DNA of 64,000 nucleotides from contig JAHHHI010000081.1 of NCBI GenBank assembly GCA_019359435.1, positions 21,082 to 85,081 of the forward strand. Reading direction: 5' to 3'. The first letter of the stretch is position 1. The number at the start of each line of letters is the position of its first letter. The position numbers were made by a program, and so were the translations under genes. This stretch comes from Kaiparowitsia implicata GSE-PSE-MK54-09C (lineage in GTDB: Bacteria; Cyanobacteriota; Cyanobacteriia; Elainellales; Elainellaceae). Of this stretch, positions 33,820-43,253 are shown piece by piece. Below the pieces are notes generated by a model. The model searched no databases. It saw only the letters and a list, made by a program, of their open reading frames with translations, and was not told the DNA's origin.

Positions 33820-35655
33820 ATGACACACGCGACGCAGTCAACCTCTGCTCCTAAGCCACAGACCCAGTTGGGGTTGCACTATCGCGTAGCAATGCCGCAC
33901 CCTGAGTCTCACCTGTTTGAGGTTACGCTGCAGATCACCGGCTGGCATGCAGCAGCAGCCTCGGGTGACTCCTCCTCCTCGCTCGATCTAAAGATGCCCG
34001 TCTGGACGCCCGGATCTTATCTAGTGCGGGAGTATGCTCGCCATGTGCAAGAGTTTGGGGCAGAAGCGGATGGAACGCCGCTGCGGTGGGCAAAGCTAAG
34101 CAAAAACCACTGGCAAGTAGACCCTGGGGAAGCCCCAGATCCGACCGTTCGCTATCGCGTCTATGCCAACGAGCTAACGGTGCGAACCAACCATTTGGAC
34201 GGAACCCACGGCTACTTCAATGGGGCCGCGCTGTTTTTTTACATCCCTGGGTATCAACACCTGCCGCTACGGGTAGAGGTCGTCCCGCCTCGCTCAACCT
34301 GGCACATTACAACCGCGCTGCAGGCGATTTCTTCTGAGACGGCAACGCCTAGCACGGTTGGCGCTCGCATCTTTGAAGCGGCCGATTTTGACACCCTGGT
34401 GGACTGCCCCGTCGAAGTGGGAGAACATCAGGTCTACGCCTTTGACGTGTTGGGAAAGCCGCATGAGTTTGCGATTTGGGGGCGCGGCAACTACGAGCCA
34501 GAGCATCTGCTAGAAGACACACGCCAGATTATCGAAACGGAAAGTGCGCTGTTTGGTGGGTTGCCTTACGAGCGCTATCTGTTTTTGCTACATCTGTCTA
34601 CCCAAGGCTTTGGCGGGCTAGAACACAAAGATAGCTGCACCCTCAACTATGCCCGGTTTGCGTTTCGCTCGGACGATCGCTACCACCGATTCATGCAGCT
34701 TGTCGCACATGAGTTCTTTCACCTGTGGAACATTAAGCGAATTCGCCCCAAAGCGCTAGAAGTATTTGACTACGACCAGGAAAACTACACGCCGTCGCTC
34801 TGGTTTAGCGAAGGCACTACCAGTTACTACGACCTAGCCATTCCCCTGCGAGCGGGCATCTATGACGCGCCCACCTATCTCAAAGCACTGGGCAAAGAAA
34901 TCACTCGCTTTATAACTACGCCGGGGCGCGCTGTTCAACCCTTGAGTGAGTCGAGCTTTGATGCCTGGATTAAGCTATATCGGCGGGATGCTAACAGCGA
35001 CAACAATCAGATGTCGTACTACCTGAAGGGGGAAATGGTGACGCTGTTGTTAGATCTGCTCATTCGCGATCGCCATCAGAATCAGCGCTCAATGGACGAC
35101 GTGATGCGGCACATGTGGCAGCGCTTTGGCAAAGACGAGGTCGGTTTTACGCCTGATGATCTGGAATCTATGATTGCGTCGGTCGCAGACGTCGATTTGC
35201 GCCACTTCTTTCAGCGCTATCTGCACACGACTGAGGAATTGCCCTTTAACGAATACTTGGCACCCTTTGGGCTAGCGCTAACGCCCGATGAGACAACCAA
35301 CCTGCCGCCCTTTACTGGTCTGACGCTGAAAAGTGACTCGGGACGCGATGTCATTAAGTTTGTGGAATACGACTCACCAGCGCAGCAGGCCGGACTGGAT
35401 GCGGGCGATGAGCTGCTTGCGCTGGATGGGCTGCGGGTGACGGCTGACCAGTGGGGCGATCGCCTTAAGGACTATGCCGTGGGCGATCGCCTTCACCTCA
35501 CCTTTTTCCATCAAGACGACTTGCGCACCGTCTCGCTGACGCTTGCCGCACCGCGCCCCACCAGCTATAAACTGGTGCCCGTTGACCACCCCACAGACGC
35601 CCAAGCCACGGCGCTCAAGGGGTGGATTGGCATCGTTCCCAGTGATTTGGTTTGA
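33820..35655 (+). CDS. M61 family metallopeptidase with PDZ domain
   Basis: A 611-residue protein of the M61 glycyl aminopeptidase family. Residues 15-180 form the N-terminal beta domain, the catalytic domain carries HEFFH (297-301) in VAHEFFHLWNIKRIRP with the third ligand Glu in WFSEGTTSYY, and a PDZ domain spans about residues 505-595 (VEYDSPAQQAGLDAGDELLALDG). There is no signal peptide, so it is probably cytoplasmic. The physiological substrate is unknown. The start ATG 33820 is followed by a low-complexity leader before the conserved LHYRVAMPHPESHLFEV. Confidence 0.95.
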   Translation: MTHATQSTSAPKPQTQLGLHYRVAMPHPESHLFEVTLQITGWHAAAASGDSSSSLDLKMPVWTPGSYLVREYARHVQEFGAEADGTPLRWAKLSKNHWQVDPGEAPDPTVRYRVYANELTVRTNHLDGTHGYFNGAALFFYIPGYQHLPLRVEVVPPRSTWHITTALQAISSETATPSTVGARIFEAADFDTLVDCPVEVGEHQVYAFDVLGKPHEFAIWGRGNYEPEHLLEDTRQIIETESALFGGLPYERYLFLLHLSTQGFGGLEHKDSCTLNYARFAFRSDDRYHRFMQLVAHEFFHLWNIKRIRPKALEVFDYDQENYTPSLWFSEGTTSYYDLAIPLRAGIYDAPTYLKALGKEITRFITTPGRAVQPLSESSFDAWIKLYRRDANSDNNQMSYYLKGEMVTLLLDLLIRDRHQNQRSMDDVMRHMWQRFGKDEVGFTPDDLESMIASVADVDLRHFFQRYLHTTEELPFNEYLAPFGLALTPDETTNLPPFTGLTLKSDSGRDVIKFVEYDSPAQQAGLDAGDELLALDGLRVTADQWGDRLKDYAVGDRLHLTFFHQDDLRTVSLTLAAPRPTSYKLVPVDHPTDAQATALKGWIGIVPSDLV

Positions 35656-35915
35656 TCTTTTTGGTTTGATCTTGGGGAAAGGGGGCGATCGCCGCTCATA
35701 GGATGTGAGTGCTGTAGCCACGGGCGAAGCATCCCCCGTTTTGGTGGCCTCACAGTCATAGGCTCAAGTGAATTCACATCTGCCAGAGCCATGGCTTGTT
35801 GTAACGGCATGTAACCAACTCTGGAACATTTTGTTGAGCAACTGAGCCTAGTGAAAGGGGTGTGGTAGGTTTGCCAGTATCACCACCCTCAACTGTATCT
35901 GGAGGATTCTAACCC

Positions 35916-36401
35916 ATGCCGCTCCCTACTCCACCGCCCCCATCCATCAGCCCGAGCCAAATGAACATTCTGCGCATTGTGGCCTCGATGGCGTGGGCCG
36001 ACGGCAACCTAGCCGAAGAAGAAGTCGATCTCATGCTTGATCGGTTTAGTGGCATGTTTGCTGCCGATGCACCCCAAATGCAATCGCTCCGGCAAGAGCT
36101 GCGCGATTACATGATGCAAAACATTCCGCTAGAAGAACTGATCCCCAAACTGCAAACAGCAGCAGAAAAAGAACTGGTGCTGCAACTCGGATATGAGGTG
36201 ATTAGCTCTAGCTCGCGCACTCCCGAAGAAGCGCTCATTAACGCCGACGAAGCGGATGAGTATCAGAAGCTAATCACCCTGCTAGGCTTTGCCCCTGAAA
36301 CTGTGCAGCGGATCGAAGCAGAAGCTCGAACAGCCCTCAGCACTGATGAAACGATGATAGATCGGCTAACACGTCAATTAGAAGTTTTCATGCAGGGTTA
36401 A
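35916..36401 (+). CDS. TerB-like domain protein
   Basis: A soluble helical protein of 161 residues. The core begins NILRIVASMAWADGNLAEEE and includes IPLEELIPKLQ and KLITLLGF, matching the TerB/tellurite-resistance-type all-alpha fold, whose acidic residues may bind metal. In cyanobacteria such single-domain proteins are of unknown function; tellurite resistance should not be assumed. GGAGGA lies ten bases before the ATG at 35916. It stands alone between the M61 gene and a convergent dienelactone hydrolase gene. Confidence 0.88.
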   Translation: MPLPTPPPPSISPSQMNILRIVASMAWADGNLAEEEVDLMLDRFSGMFAADAPQMQSLRQELRDYMMQNIPLEELIPKLQTAAEKELVLQLGYEVISSSSRTPEEALINADEADEYQKLITLLGFAPETVQRIEAEARTALSTDETMIDRLTRQLEVFMQG

Positions 36402-36554
36402 TGCAACCCGGCTCTAGAAAACATTAGAAGCCAGCGTTTGCTAAAGCAACCCAACGGTGGGCAAGGCCGATTATTCCTGTGGGTTTCTTCGCTCACAGGG
36501 TTCTACAAAAACCAGAGGCTTCACTGCCGGGGGGGCAGGGCAGTGCAACCAGAC

Positions 36555-36604
36555 AAAAACGAGCGCCTGTTCAACCCTGCGATGCAGGAGTAAACAGGCG
36601 CTCG
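36555..36604 (-). terminator. Rho-independent terminator of the dienelactone hydrolase gene
   Basis: On the minus strand CGAGCGCCTGTT and AACAGGCGCTCG form a perfect 12-bp stem, extended by an inner CCTGC/GCAGG hairpin, followed by five T residues (A-run at 36555-36559 on the plus strand). It is about 85 bp after the stop of the minus-strand gene. Confidence 0.85.
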
Positions 36605-36688
36605 TGCCTAGAGCTGGTTTACGCACTGGACTTTTGCGATTGGCAGGTTCGATCAATCTCAATGTCGCAGACGCTGCCCGTCAATCCA

Positions 36689-37522
36689 TTACGCCACGCC
36701 GTTTTGGCGGAACCAAGCTTGCAAACGCTCCCAGCCATCTTGGGCTGCCTCTTCGCGGTAGCTGGGGCGATAGTCCGCGTGGAACGCGTGGGGTGCATCG
36801 GGATAGATTACAAATTCAGATGCACTGTTGGCGGCGGCGATCGCCCCTTCCATTTCCTCTACGGTCGTCAGCGGAATACCCGTATCTTCCCCGCCATAGA
36901 GCCCCAGCACAGGTGCTTTGAGGTATGCCGCTACATCAACAGGATAGGTTGGCTGCAGCGGCGTAGAATCGCCCACTAAGCGGCCATACCAAGCGACTCC
37001 GGCCTTAACGCCAGCATTATGTGCGGTATAAAGCCAGGTGATCCGACCGCCCCAACAAAATCCGGTGACCCCCAGACGCTCCGTGTCACCCCCATTGGCG
37101 CTAGCCCATAGCACCGCTGCATCTAAGTCTGAAAGCACCTGAGTATCGGGCACTTCATTCACAATCGGGCGAATCTCATCGATGCTGGTGAGCTGAGAGA
37201 CATCGCCTTGCCGAAAAAACAGTTCAGGGGCGATCGCCAAATAGCCCAACTGAGCAAAGCGGCGGCAAACGTCCTGAATGTGCTCATGCACCCCAAAGAT
37301 TTCTTGCACCACCAGCACCACCGGCACGTTGCCGCTAGACTCGGGCATCGCGCGATAGGCCGGAATTTCTCCATCTGCCACGGGGATATTGACCTGACCT
37401 GCAATCAGCCCATCGGTATCGGTGGTGATGGTCGCAGCCGCAATGGGGCGCACCGCCATCGCGAATCCAGCCGCCAGCGTGCCTGCAATCAACTGCCGCC
37501 GGCCAAACAAACCGTCTGCCAT
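36689..37522 (-). CDS. Dienelactone hydrolase family protein, exported
   Basis: A 277-residue alpha/beta hydrolase. The catalytic cysteine nucleophile is in [10 protein letters not shown], the acid in YGGEDTGIP and the histidine in [11 protein letters not shown], the Cys-Asp-His set of dienelactone hydrolases. The N-terminus has [17 protein letters not shown], a twin-arginine-like signal, so export by Tat is likely. The substrate is unknown; members often hydrolyse small lactones or esters. It is convergent with the TerB gene and has a strong terminator. Confidence 0.93.
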   Translation of the reverse strand: MADGLFGRRQLIAGTLAAGFAMAVRPIAAATITTDTDGLIAGQVNIPVADGEIPAYRAMPESSGNVPVVLVVQEIFGVHEHIQDVCRRFAQLGYLAIAPELFFRQGDVSQLTSIDEIRPIVNEVPDTQVLSDLDAAVLWASANGGDTERLGVTGFCWGGRITWLYTAHNAGVKAGVAWYGRLVGDSTPLQPTYPVDVAAYLKAPVLGLYGGEDTGIPLTTVEEMEGAIAAANSASEFVIYPDAPHAFHADYRPSYREEAAQDGWERLQAWFRQNGVA

Positions 37523-37635
37523 GAACCTACTTCCTCAATGAACGCATTCATCCTTAGATTACATTAAGGAATGTAAAATGTTGACATCTCTCTGGCTAGA
37601 GACTTAGGGTAAGCGCCCATGAAAATAGACACGGT

Positions 37636-38216
37636 ATGGATGGGTACTGCGGTCAGCGAATTTCGATTGTAGGCACAACTGGCTCGGGAAAGACAACCCT
37701 GGCCCATTAGGTCGCACAGCGTTTGCAGATTCCCCACATTGAATTGGATGCCTTGCATTGGGAGCCTAATTGGACGCCGATTTCAGACGATTGCTTTCGT
37801 GAGCGCGTAGCGGCGGCTCTGTCGGGCGATCGCTGGGTTATCGATGGAACTATAGTCAAGTGCGAGATTTGGTTTGGCAGTGGGCCGATACGGTGGTTTT
37901 TCTAGATTACTCATTTGGAGTTGTGCTGCGACGGTTATGGCGACGGACTCTACGGCGATCGCTCTACCAAGTCCCCCTGTGGAATGGCAACCGGGAGACC
38001 TTTTCAAAAGCGTTTTTGAGCCACGATTCTATCTTGCTGTGGATGCTGAAAACCTACCGACGAAACCGCAGAAAATACCCGGCCCTGATTCAGCAACCCG
38101 CCTATGCTCACCTGACGATAGTTCAGTTGCGATCGCCCCGTCTTACCCAAGCCTGGCTCTCGCAGATTGGGCTAGGGGGAAATGCGCTGGTGATGGGCGA
38201 TCGCCTTAGCCCCTAA
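37636..38216 (+). pseudogene. Broken P-loop kinase-like gene
   Basis: Two frames together encode one recognisable P-loop protein of the adenylate-kinase-like/FlaR type. It starts MDGYCGQRISIVGTTGSGKT (Walker A at residues 13-20), then meets a TAG at 37708-37710, continues VAQRLQIPHIELDALHWEPNW and DRWVIDG, and at about 37846-37848 has lost one base. The next frame then reads NYSQVRDLVWQWADTVVFLDYS and continues to 38216. The lesions are one nonsense change and one single-base deletion, so it is a recent pseudogene or has two sequencing errors. It lies convergent to lysS. Confidence 0.82.
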
Positions 38217-38255
38217 CCGCGCGAGTATGCTGCACCCTCGCCGAGCAGTCTTCCC

Positions 38256-39782
38256 TTAGGGCGACGGTTCGGCCTCAGCGGCGTCCTTCCCAGACTTCAA
38301 CAGCGGGAACGCAATCACATCCCGAATGCTAGCGGAGTCTGTCAGCAGCATTGCCAACCGATCAATCCCCATGCCCATGCCCACCGTAGGCGGCAGGCCA
38401 TACTCCAGCGCCAGCAAAAAGTCTTCATCCACCTCGTGCGCCTCCAAATCGCCTGCGGCTTTGCGGGCAGCCTGCGCCTCAAACCGCAGGCGCTGATCGA
38501 TGGGGTCCGTTAGCTCAGAGAACCCATTGGCCGTCTCTCGTCCCACAATGAATAGTTCAAAGCGCTCTACCAGACCCGGTTTACTGCGGTGGGGCTTCGC
38601 CAAGGGCGAAATCTCTACCGGATAGTCGGTAACAAACGTGGGTTGAATCAGCGTGGGTTCCACCTTTTGCTCAAACGCTTCATTTAGCACCCGTCCAATT
38701 GCATCGCACTTGTCAAGGTTGGTAATGCCCGCCGCTGTCGCTGCCGCTTTGGCCTCATCCAACGACTGAAACTGAGCAAAATCAACCCCTATTGCGTCTT
38801 GCACAATCTCGTGCATCGACACGCGTCGCCAGGGCGGGGTGAGATCGATCGGTTGCCCTTGATAGGTAAGCGCCAGCGAGGGGCAAACCGACTGCGCCAC
38901 CGCCACAATCAACTCCTCCGTTAGCGCCATCATGTCGTGATAGTCGCCATAGGCCCAATACACCTCAATCGAGGTAAATTCGGGATTGTGGCGGGTGGAG
39001 ATACCCTCATTGCGAAAAATGCGACCAATTTCAAACACCTTCTCAAATCCGCCCACCACTAGCCGCTTCAGGTGCAGCTCGGTGGCAATTCGCAAGTACA
39101 ACTCCATGTCCAGGGTGTTGTGATAAGTGACGAAGGGGCGAGCATCTGCGCCGCCTGCCTCACTTTGCAACACCGGAGTTTCAATTTCTAGAAAGTCGCG
39201 CTGGGTCAAAAACTGGCGAATGCTGGTGGTGATTTGCGCCCGCCGCCGAAAGGTATTGCGCACCTCGGGGTTAACAATTAAATCTACATAGCGCTGGCGG
39301 TAGCGCTTTTCGACGTCGGTTAACCCATGCCACTTGTCGGGCAGGGGTTGAAGCGACTTTGTGAGAATGGCGTATTGGTTAACTTTGATCGACAACTCGC
39401 CCTTATCGGTGCGCTTAAGGGTGCCCCGCACCCCAAAGAAGTCTCCGGCATCGGTCAGGGTTTTAAGGTGGTCAAAGGCCTCTGCATCCGTATCGGCCAT
39501 GCCGTCTTGGATAGTTTGCCTATCGAGGTAGAGCTGGAGGGTGCCTGTCTCATCTTGTAGGGTGAAAAACGCCAGCTTGCCAAAGACGCGGCGGTTCATA
39601 ATGCGACCGGCGATCGCCACTTCATCCCCCACTTCTGCCCCATTCTCTAAGTCCGCATATTTATCCTGCAACTCAGCAGCATTGTGCGTCACATCCCAAC
39701 GGTATGCATAGGGATTAAAGCCGAGGTCTCGCAGCTGCTGGGCTTTTTCAATTCGAGTTGCACGGAGATCGTCAGATGCCAT
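38256..39782 (-). CDS. lysS: Lysyl-tRNA synthetase, class II
   Basis: A 508-residue class II synthetase that charges tRNA-Lys. An N-terminal OB-fold ([31 protein letters not shown]) binds the anticodon. The catalytic core has motif 2 ([20 protein letters not shown]) and motif 3 ([19 protein letters not shown]). The ATG at 39782 places [20 protein letters not shown] at the start, the usual family N-terminus; 26 residues upstream in frame are unrelated. Length is normal. The ABC-2 permease gene lies 74 bp upstream on the same strand. Confidence 0.97.
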   Translation of the reverse strand: MASDDLRATRIEKAQQLRDLGFNPYAYRWDVTHNAAELQDKYADLENGAEVGDEVAIAGRIMNRRVFGKLAFFTLQDETGTLQLYLDRQTIQDGMADTDAEAFDHLKTLTDAGDFFGVRGTLKRTDKGELSIKVNQYAILTKSLQPLPDKWHGLTDVEKRYRQRYVDLIVNPEVRNTFRRRAQITTSIRQFLTQRDFLEIETPVLQSEAGGADARPFVTYHNTLDMELYLRIATELHLKRLVVGGFEKVFEIGRIFRNEGISTRHNPEFTSIEVYWAYGDYHDMMALTEELIVAVAQSVCPSLALTYQGQPIDLTPPWRRVSMHEIVQDAIGVDFAQFQSLDEAKAAATAAGITNLDKCDAIGRVLNEAFEQKVEPTLIQPTFVTDYPVEISPLAKPHRSKPGLVERFELFIVGRETANGFSELTDPIDQRLRFEAQAARKAAGDLEAHEVDEDFLLALEYGLPPTVGMGMGIDRLAMLLTDSASIRDVIAFPLLKSGKDAAEAEPSP

Positions 39783-39856
39783 TTGAGAGTTGGGTATTAG
39801 GGGTTGTGGGTTAAGGGTTAGGATGTTGCAGCTTTTTGTTGACCGCCGACCAGCCC

Positions 39857-40816
39857 TCAATCTTTTTGATGAGAGAACTGATAGGCGCCGATCGCAGAGA
39901 GGGCGATCGCCGCGACCAGCAACACCGCAATACTGTACCAGGGAAAGCGAGCCAATGGCTCATACACCGCCGCTCGCAGTGCCGTTGTTGTGTATGTCAG
40001 AGGCAGCAGGTAAACGATCCCCTTGAGCACCAGCGGCAGCGTTGCCGGGTCGAAAAACGTAGCCCCCAAGAACGACATGGGCACAATCAAAAAGTTGTTG
40101 AGCAGTCCCACTTCTTCCAACGACTTCACGTTGAGCCCCACAATCACGCCCAACCCGGCAAACACGGCGCAGTTGAGCACCAGCACGAGCAAAAACAGCG
40201 GGCTGAGAAAGTTAAGGTTGCGGGTAAAGAGGAGGGCGATCGCCACCACCGACACAGAAGTCATCAGCCCTCGCACCACGCCCGCGAGCATCTTCCCCAA
40301 AAACAAAGCCAGTGGCGGAGACGGCAGCAACAAAATCTCCTCAAACGTTTTGCTATACAGCCGCTCCCCGCAGATCGAAAACGTCGTGCCACCAAAACAA
40401 ATGGTCATCGACGACAATGCCACCATTCCCGGCAGAATGAACTGGAGGTAGCTGTCTCCCACAGGCGGCTCCATCGCTGAGTCGAGGGCGCTCCCCAGCC
40501 CCAGCCCAAACGCCAGAATATAGATCAGCGGCGACACCAAGCCGGACGCTATGACTTGGGGGGCGCGCACCCGCAAATCAAGCCAGTCTCCCCAAAAGAC
40601 CGTTAGGCTGTCGCTGAACAGCGTTTTCAACGAGCCAGAGTGGGAAGAACGGAGGAACTTTAAAGAGGGCTGGGAAGTCACAGACGGCAAACCTCGGAAT
40701 ATTGAGTGCAAAAGACGCGGCAGATGGTTAGAAACACACTCGGCAAACCCGCTTAGAGAAACGCGAGGAGCAGGGATAATGGCGATCGCCATCCTGCGAC
40801 GCTTTAATTTTGACAT
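39857..40816 (-). CDS. ABC-2 type transporter permease
   Basis: A membrane protein with six hydrophobic segments in the ABC-2 permease pattern ([50 protein letters not shown]). The conserved part starts near residue 71 ([16 protein letters not shown]). The first 60 residues are basic and unlike the family, so the true start may be a TTG at 40630. Such permeases pair with an ATPase to export drugs, lipids or polysaccharide; no ATPase gene is adjacent. The cargo is unknown. Confidence 0.8.
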   Translation of the reverse strand: MSKLKRRRMAIAIIPAPRVSLSGFAECVSNHLPRLLHSIFRGLPSVTSQPSLKFLRSSHSGSLKTLFSDSLTVFWGDWLDLRVRAPQVIASGLVSPLIYILAFGLGLGSALDSAMEPPVGDSYLQFILPGMVALSSMTICFGGTTFSICGERLYSKTFEEILLLPSPPLALFLGKMLAGVVRGLMTSVSVVAIALLFTRNLNFLSPLFLLVLVLNCAVFAGLGVIVGLNVKSLEEVGLLNNFLIVPMSFLGATFFDPATLPLVLKGIVYLLPLTYTTTALRAAVYEPLARFPWYSIAVLLVAAIALSAIGAYQFSHQKD

Positions 40817-41130
40817 TTCTTTACGCCTTCTGCTGCACGGGGCTGAGTTCTAGCCCCCAATCTCAGAGGTCTTCCCTCCGCGTCCAGAGGCTGGTCTAGG
40901 CCTATGTAAAGGTAAAGTCTGTGTACAGGCTTAGAGGGGATGGGGGCAGAGACACCCTGCCTCCTGCTAACTCAACGGCTTCGGGCGATCGCCCAATGAA
41001 TTTCTCGAAGCCTTCCTCAGCGCATCAAGCCTGACGATTTTAGGACGCAGCAGCTATACTATTGGATAAGATTATGTGGTTTAATGACCCAAGTCTTGAC
41101 TATCCATTTACCTACCCGTTCATCTCAGAT
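40817..41130. other. Intergenic region between the divergent ABC-2 permease and DUF3172 genes
   Basis: No gene is seen. It contains several HIP1 octamers and no recognisable promoter. The frame of the next gene stays open upstream to 41062, but those residues look non-coding. Confidence 0.4.
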
Positions 41131-41709
41131 ATGAGACGAAGAAACAGCATGCCACCCAGAAGCACATTGCCTAGGCCGCCTGTGGACAAGCCACAGAGCA
41201 AGTCACCTATTGCGGCAGCATTTAGCTATGCCTCAGTCGCTGTGATGGCGGCTGTGTTTATTTTGGGGATTGGGCTAGGAATCGCCTTCAGCTCGACGGC
41301 GAACTTTGGTGTTGAAAACGTCGCCTCACGGGAGGTCATTGACCGCAGCGCCCCAAACGCGGAACTATGTGCGAGCTATGGTGCCAGCTCCATCACGATG
41401 GATCTGCGCGCCTTTGTGACACTCAACCCCTTCAACGTCTATGTATCTCAGCCAATGATGCAGCCCGGATGCGTGCTGCGGAGCACCAACTGGTCAATTC
41501 TAGAACGTAAGAATTTGGTAAGTTCGAATGATGTGAAGCAGTGTCGTCAACGGCTGAACACCTTTGGCTTCACGGGCGATATCGATCGCCCCAATGAGCG
41601 ACCCAAGATTGATTGCCTGTACCAAAATGATGCAGCTAAAAACCTCTTCCTAAACCAGCCCGGGTTTGGCGATGGTGGTGGTTTACCTAGAGAAACCAAT
41701 CGATTTTAA
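41131..41709 (+). CDS. DUF3172 family membrane protein
   Basis: A 192-residue cyanobacterial protein. A proline- and arginine-rich head (RRRNSMPPRSTLPRPP) leads into one membrane segment (AVMAAVFILGIGLGIAFSS), then the soluble DUF3172 domain: DRSAPNAELCASYGASS, FVTLNPFNVYVSQP and CLYQNDAAKNLFLNQPG. Two or more cysteines (ELCASYG, PGCVLR, CRQRL, DCLYQ) are conserved in the family as I remember it. Function unknown. I use ATG 41131 because family members begin just before the arginine-rich head; ATG 41074 and TTG 41062 are alternatives. A perfect terminator follows. Confidence 0.85.
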   Translation: MRRRNSMPPRSTLPRPPVDKPQSKSPIAAAFSYASVAVMAAVFILGIGLGIAFSSTANFGVENVASREVIDRSAPNAELCASYGASSITMDLRAFVTLNPFNVYVSQPMMQPGCVLRSTNWSILERKNLVSSNDVKQCRQRLNTFGFTGDIDRPNERPKIDCLYQNDAAKNLFLNQPGFGDGGGLPRETNRF

Positions 41710-41749
41710 GACGGGTTTCTCTCGTGACCAAATAAGCTGTGCTTAACCT

Positions 41750-41790
41750 AAAAACAATGAGCCGTGGATTATCCACGGCTCATTGTTTTT
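41750..41790 (+). terminator. Strong terminator after the DUF3172 gene
   Basis: A perfect 20-bp inverted repeat around a single base: AAAAACAATGAGCCGTGGAT and ATCCACGGCTCATTGTTTTT. The T-run at its end makes it a Rho-independent terminator for the plus strand; the A-run makes it one for the minus strand too. Confidence 0.9.
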
Positions 41791-41861
41791 GGTTGGTATG
41801 GTTTTGGTTGGTATGTTTTTGGTTGGTATGGTTTTGGTTGGTATGGTTTTGGTTGGTATGG
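41791..41861. repeat. 15-bp tandem repeat (4.7 copies)
   Basis: Units of GGTTGGTATGGTTTT start at 41791, 41806, 41821 and 41836, with a partial unit at 41851. One unit has a single change (GTTTTT). The array lies directly after the terminator and before the stop of the minus-strand gene at 41917. Confidence 0.9.
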
Positions 41862-41916
41862 CGCTTGAAGCACTACTGCAAGACGATTATCACCCTGCTA
41901 AATCTCTAGAGCAGAA

Positions 41917-42306
41917 CTACGCATTGTGGGTATCTGCAAGCACTCGCCGCAGATTAAGCAGCGACACAGTTTGTCCTAGATTGAGCGGCAGCATCGACAC
42001 GCCTTCAATGGAGGATTGCACCCAGCCATCGCCCCACTGCCAGCGGTGATAGCCATCAATGCCTTGGCTCAGCAACAGCCACAAGCAACGAGTTGAGGCC
42101 TGTTCCACCCGATGAACAACCGCAACTGGGCCAAGCCAGCTTGTAAACTGCATCCCCACTGTCAATGCATTAGGGAGATCGGGAGAGAGTCGATTTGGGA
42201 GCATCCACTGGCGAATTTGTTCAGGTCGCAGCAAGCATTGACTAATTTTCGACTCGGATGCATCTACTTCAATTCTGAGCTGACTTTGTTGATAAATTCC
42301 AAACAT
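41917..42306 (-). CDS. SRPBCC-like small protein of unknown function
   Basis: A 129-residue protein beginning FGIYQQSQLRIEVDASESKI, followed by QCLLRPEQIRQWMLPNRLSP and HRWQWGDGWVQSSIEGVSML. A strand, then two helices ending in a long C-terminal helix (LPLNLGQTVSLLNLRRVLAD), fits the START/SRPBCC pocket fold, but I cannot name a family. The ATG at 42306 starts the first strand; a longer frame to 42366 adds a cysteine-rich leader that looks unreal. It lies 152 bp downstream of clpS on the minus strand. Confidence 0.65.
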   Translation of the reverse strand: MFGIYQQSQLRIEVDASESKISQCLLRPEQIRQWMLPNRLSPDLPNALTVGMQFTSWLGPVAVVHRVEQASTRCLWLLLSQGIDGYHRWQWGDGWVQSSIEGVSMLPLNLGQTVSLLNLRRVLADTHNA

Positions 42307-42458
42307 CACACAACCATGACAAAGGGGCGGGGGAGAGCTTGTTGCAATAATTCTGGAGTGTGGCAACTCTGCGCCCCTGCTCCAAAATCATCGCCTGTTG
42401 AGGAACTGCCGAAGGTTGCGCAAACGTGCGATCGCACCAAACGATGGCGTTGGTCAAC

Positions 42459-42758
42459 TTACTCATCGGGTTCGATAGTACTGGTGAGGCCATGATTCTT
42501 GAGCGTTTCGCAATAAAACTCGGCGTGTTCTTGGGCGCAGGTAATCACCAGTCCTACACCGTTCATGTGCGTTTCCATCATGATGTTTACGGCCTGAGGT
42601 GCCGTTAGCCCAGATACAGTTTTCATCAATACTTGCACCACATACTCCATGCTGTTGACATCGTCGTTGTGCAACAGCACTTTGTATCGGGGAGCAGGTT
42701 TTTTGGAGGCGGACTTATCAGGAGTAACAGAGCGCTTTTCTAATGTTTCTACTGACAT
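42459..42758 (-). CDS. clpS: ATP-dependent Clp protease adaptor ClpS
   Basis: A 99-residue adaptor that delivers N-degron substrates to ClpC/ClpP. The core PRYKVLLHNDDVNSMEYVVQVL carries the Asn-Asp-Asp of the binding pocket; the metal/helix region AVNIMMETHMNG and EHAEFYCETLKNHGL follow. The N-terminal 22 residues are a flexible tail, as usual. Cyanobacteria commonly have two ClpS paralogues; this is the canonical type by its intact HNDD motif. Confidence 0.96.
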   Translation of the reverse strand: MSVETLEKRSVTPDKSASKKPAPRYKVLLHNDDVNSMEYVVQVLMKTVSGLTAPQAVNIMMETHMNGVGLVITCAQEHAEFYCETLKNHGLTSTIEPDE

Positions 42759-43253
42759 GGCAAACCTTCGCTAGAAATTTTATCGACTACGTGTCTACCC
42801 TATCTTGTGCAGGAGCCGCTATCGCTGCTGTGAGCAAAGGAGCCTGCAGTTGTGAGAGCTGTAGACAGTATGTGACTTGGCATTTGTGACTTGGTATTTG
42901 GGACTCGGTATTCTCTCAAACCCAGGGCAGCGCGCATAGGTCAATGAACCCCTATCCCTTCAGAAAGCCTGTCGTTCTGTTGCATCCTTGCGGTACTTGG
43001 GTGCTGTGCTCGGGTTTGCACACGACATGAACTCTGCTGATGGAGCAGCAAGCGTCCTAAGCGGACGGGCGATCGCACTATTACTTTCATACTTCTCAAC
43101 ATTCTAAAGCATCCAATTTTTCCCTTCAATTTTCCAACGGTAGATTGTCGGAAAATCTTTGGTTCGTGAACCCATGGGTGCCTGCACTGACCGTTCACAA
43201 TCTAATCGTCGGCGTTAATAGAACGCGCTGCTTTGCTAGATCTCATGCGAGTT
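42759..43253. other. Intergenic gap of 495 bp between FTR1 and clpS
   Basis: No gene is recognised. It holds a 14-bp tandem repeat (42871-42912) and should carry the clpS promoter on the minus strand. Frames here have no family character. Confidence 0.45.
42871..42912. repeat. 14-bp tandem repeat (3 copies)
   Basis: TGTGACTTGGCATT, TGTGACTTGGTATT and TGGGACTCGGTATT follow each other directly upstream of clpS. The last copy has diverged at two positions. Confidence 0.85.

Noticed and set aside
36402..36554. Structured small RNA between the TerB and dienelactone hydrolase genes
   Set aside because: Several short stems can be drawn (CCTGTG/CACAGG, CACTGCC/GGCAGTG), but no known RNA family fits and the strong terminator there belongs to the minus-strand gene.
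36605..36660. tRNA-Lys-like string AGCTGGTTTACGCACTGGAC followed by TTTTGCGATTGGCAGGTTCG
   Set aside because: It resembles the D-arm and anticodon arm of a tRNA with a TTT anticodon, but the anticodon stem does not close, there is no T-stem and no acceptor stem pairs across it. At most a chance match or long-decayed remnant.
41783..42049. Frame encoding repeated VLVGM over the tandem array
   Set aside because: It arises purely from the 15-bp repeat after a terminator and runs antisense into the small minus-strand gene.
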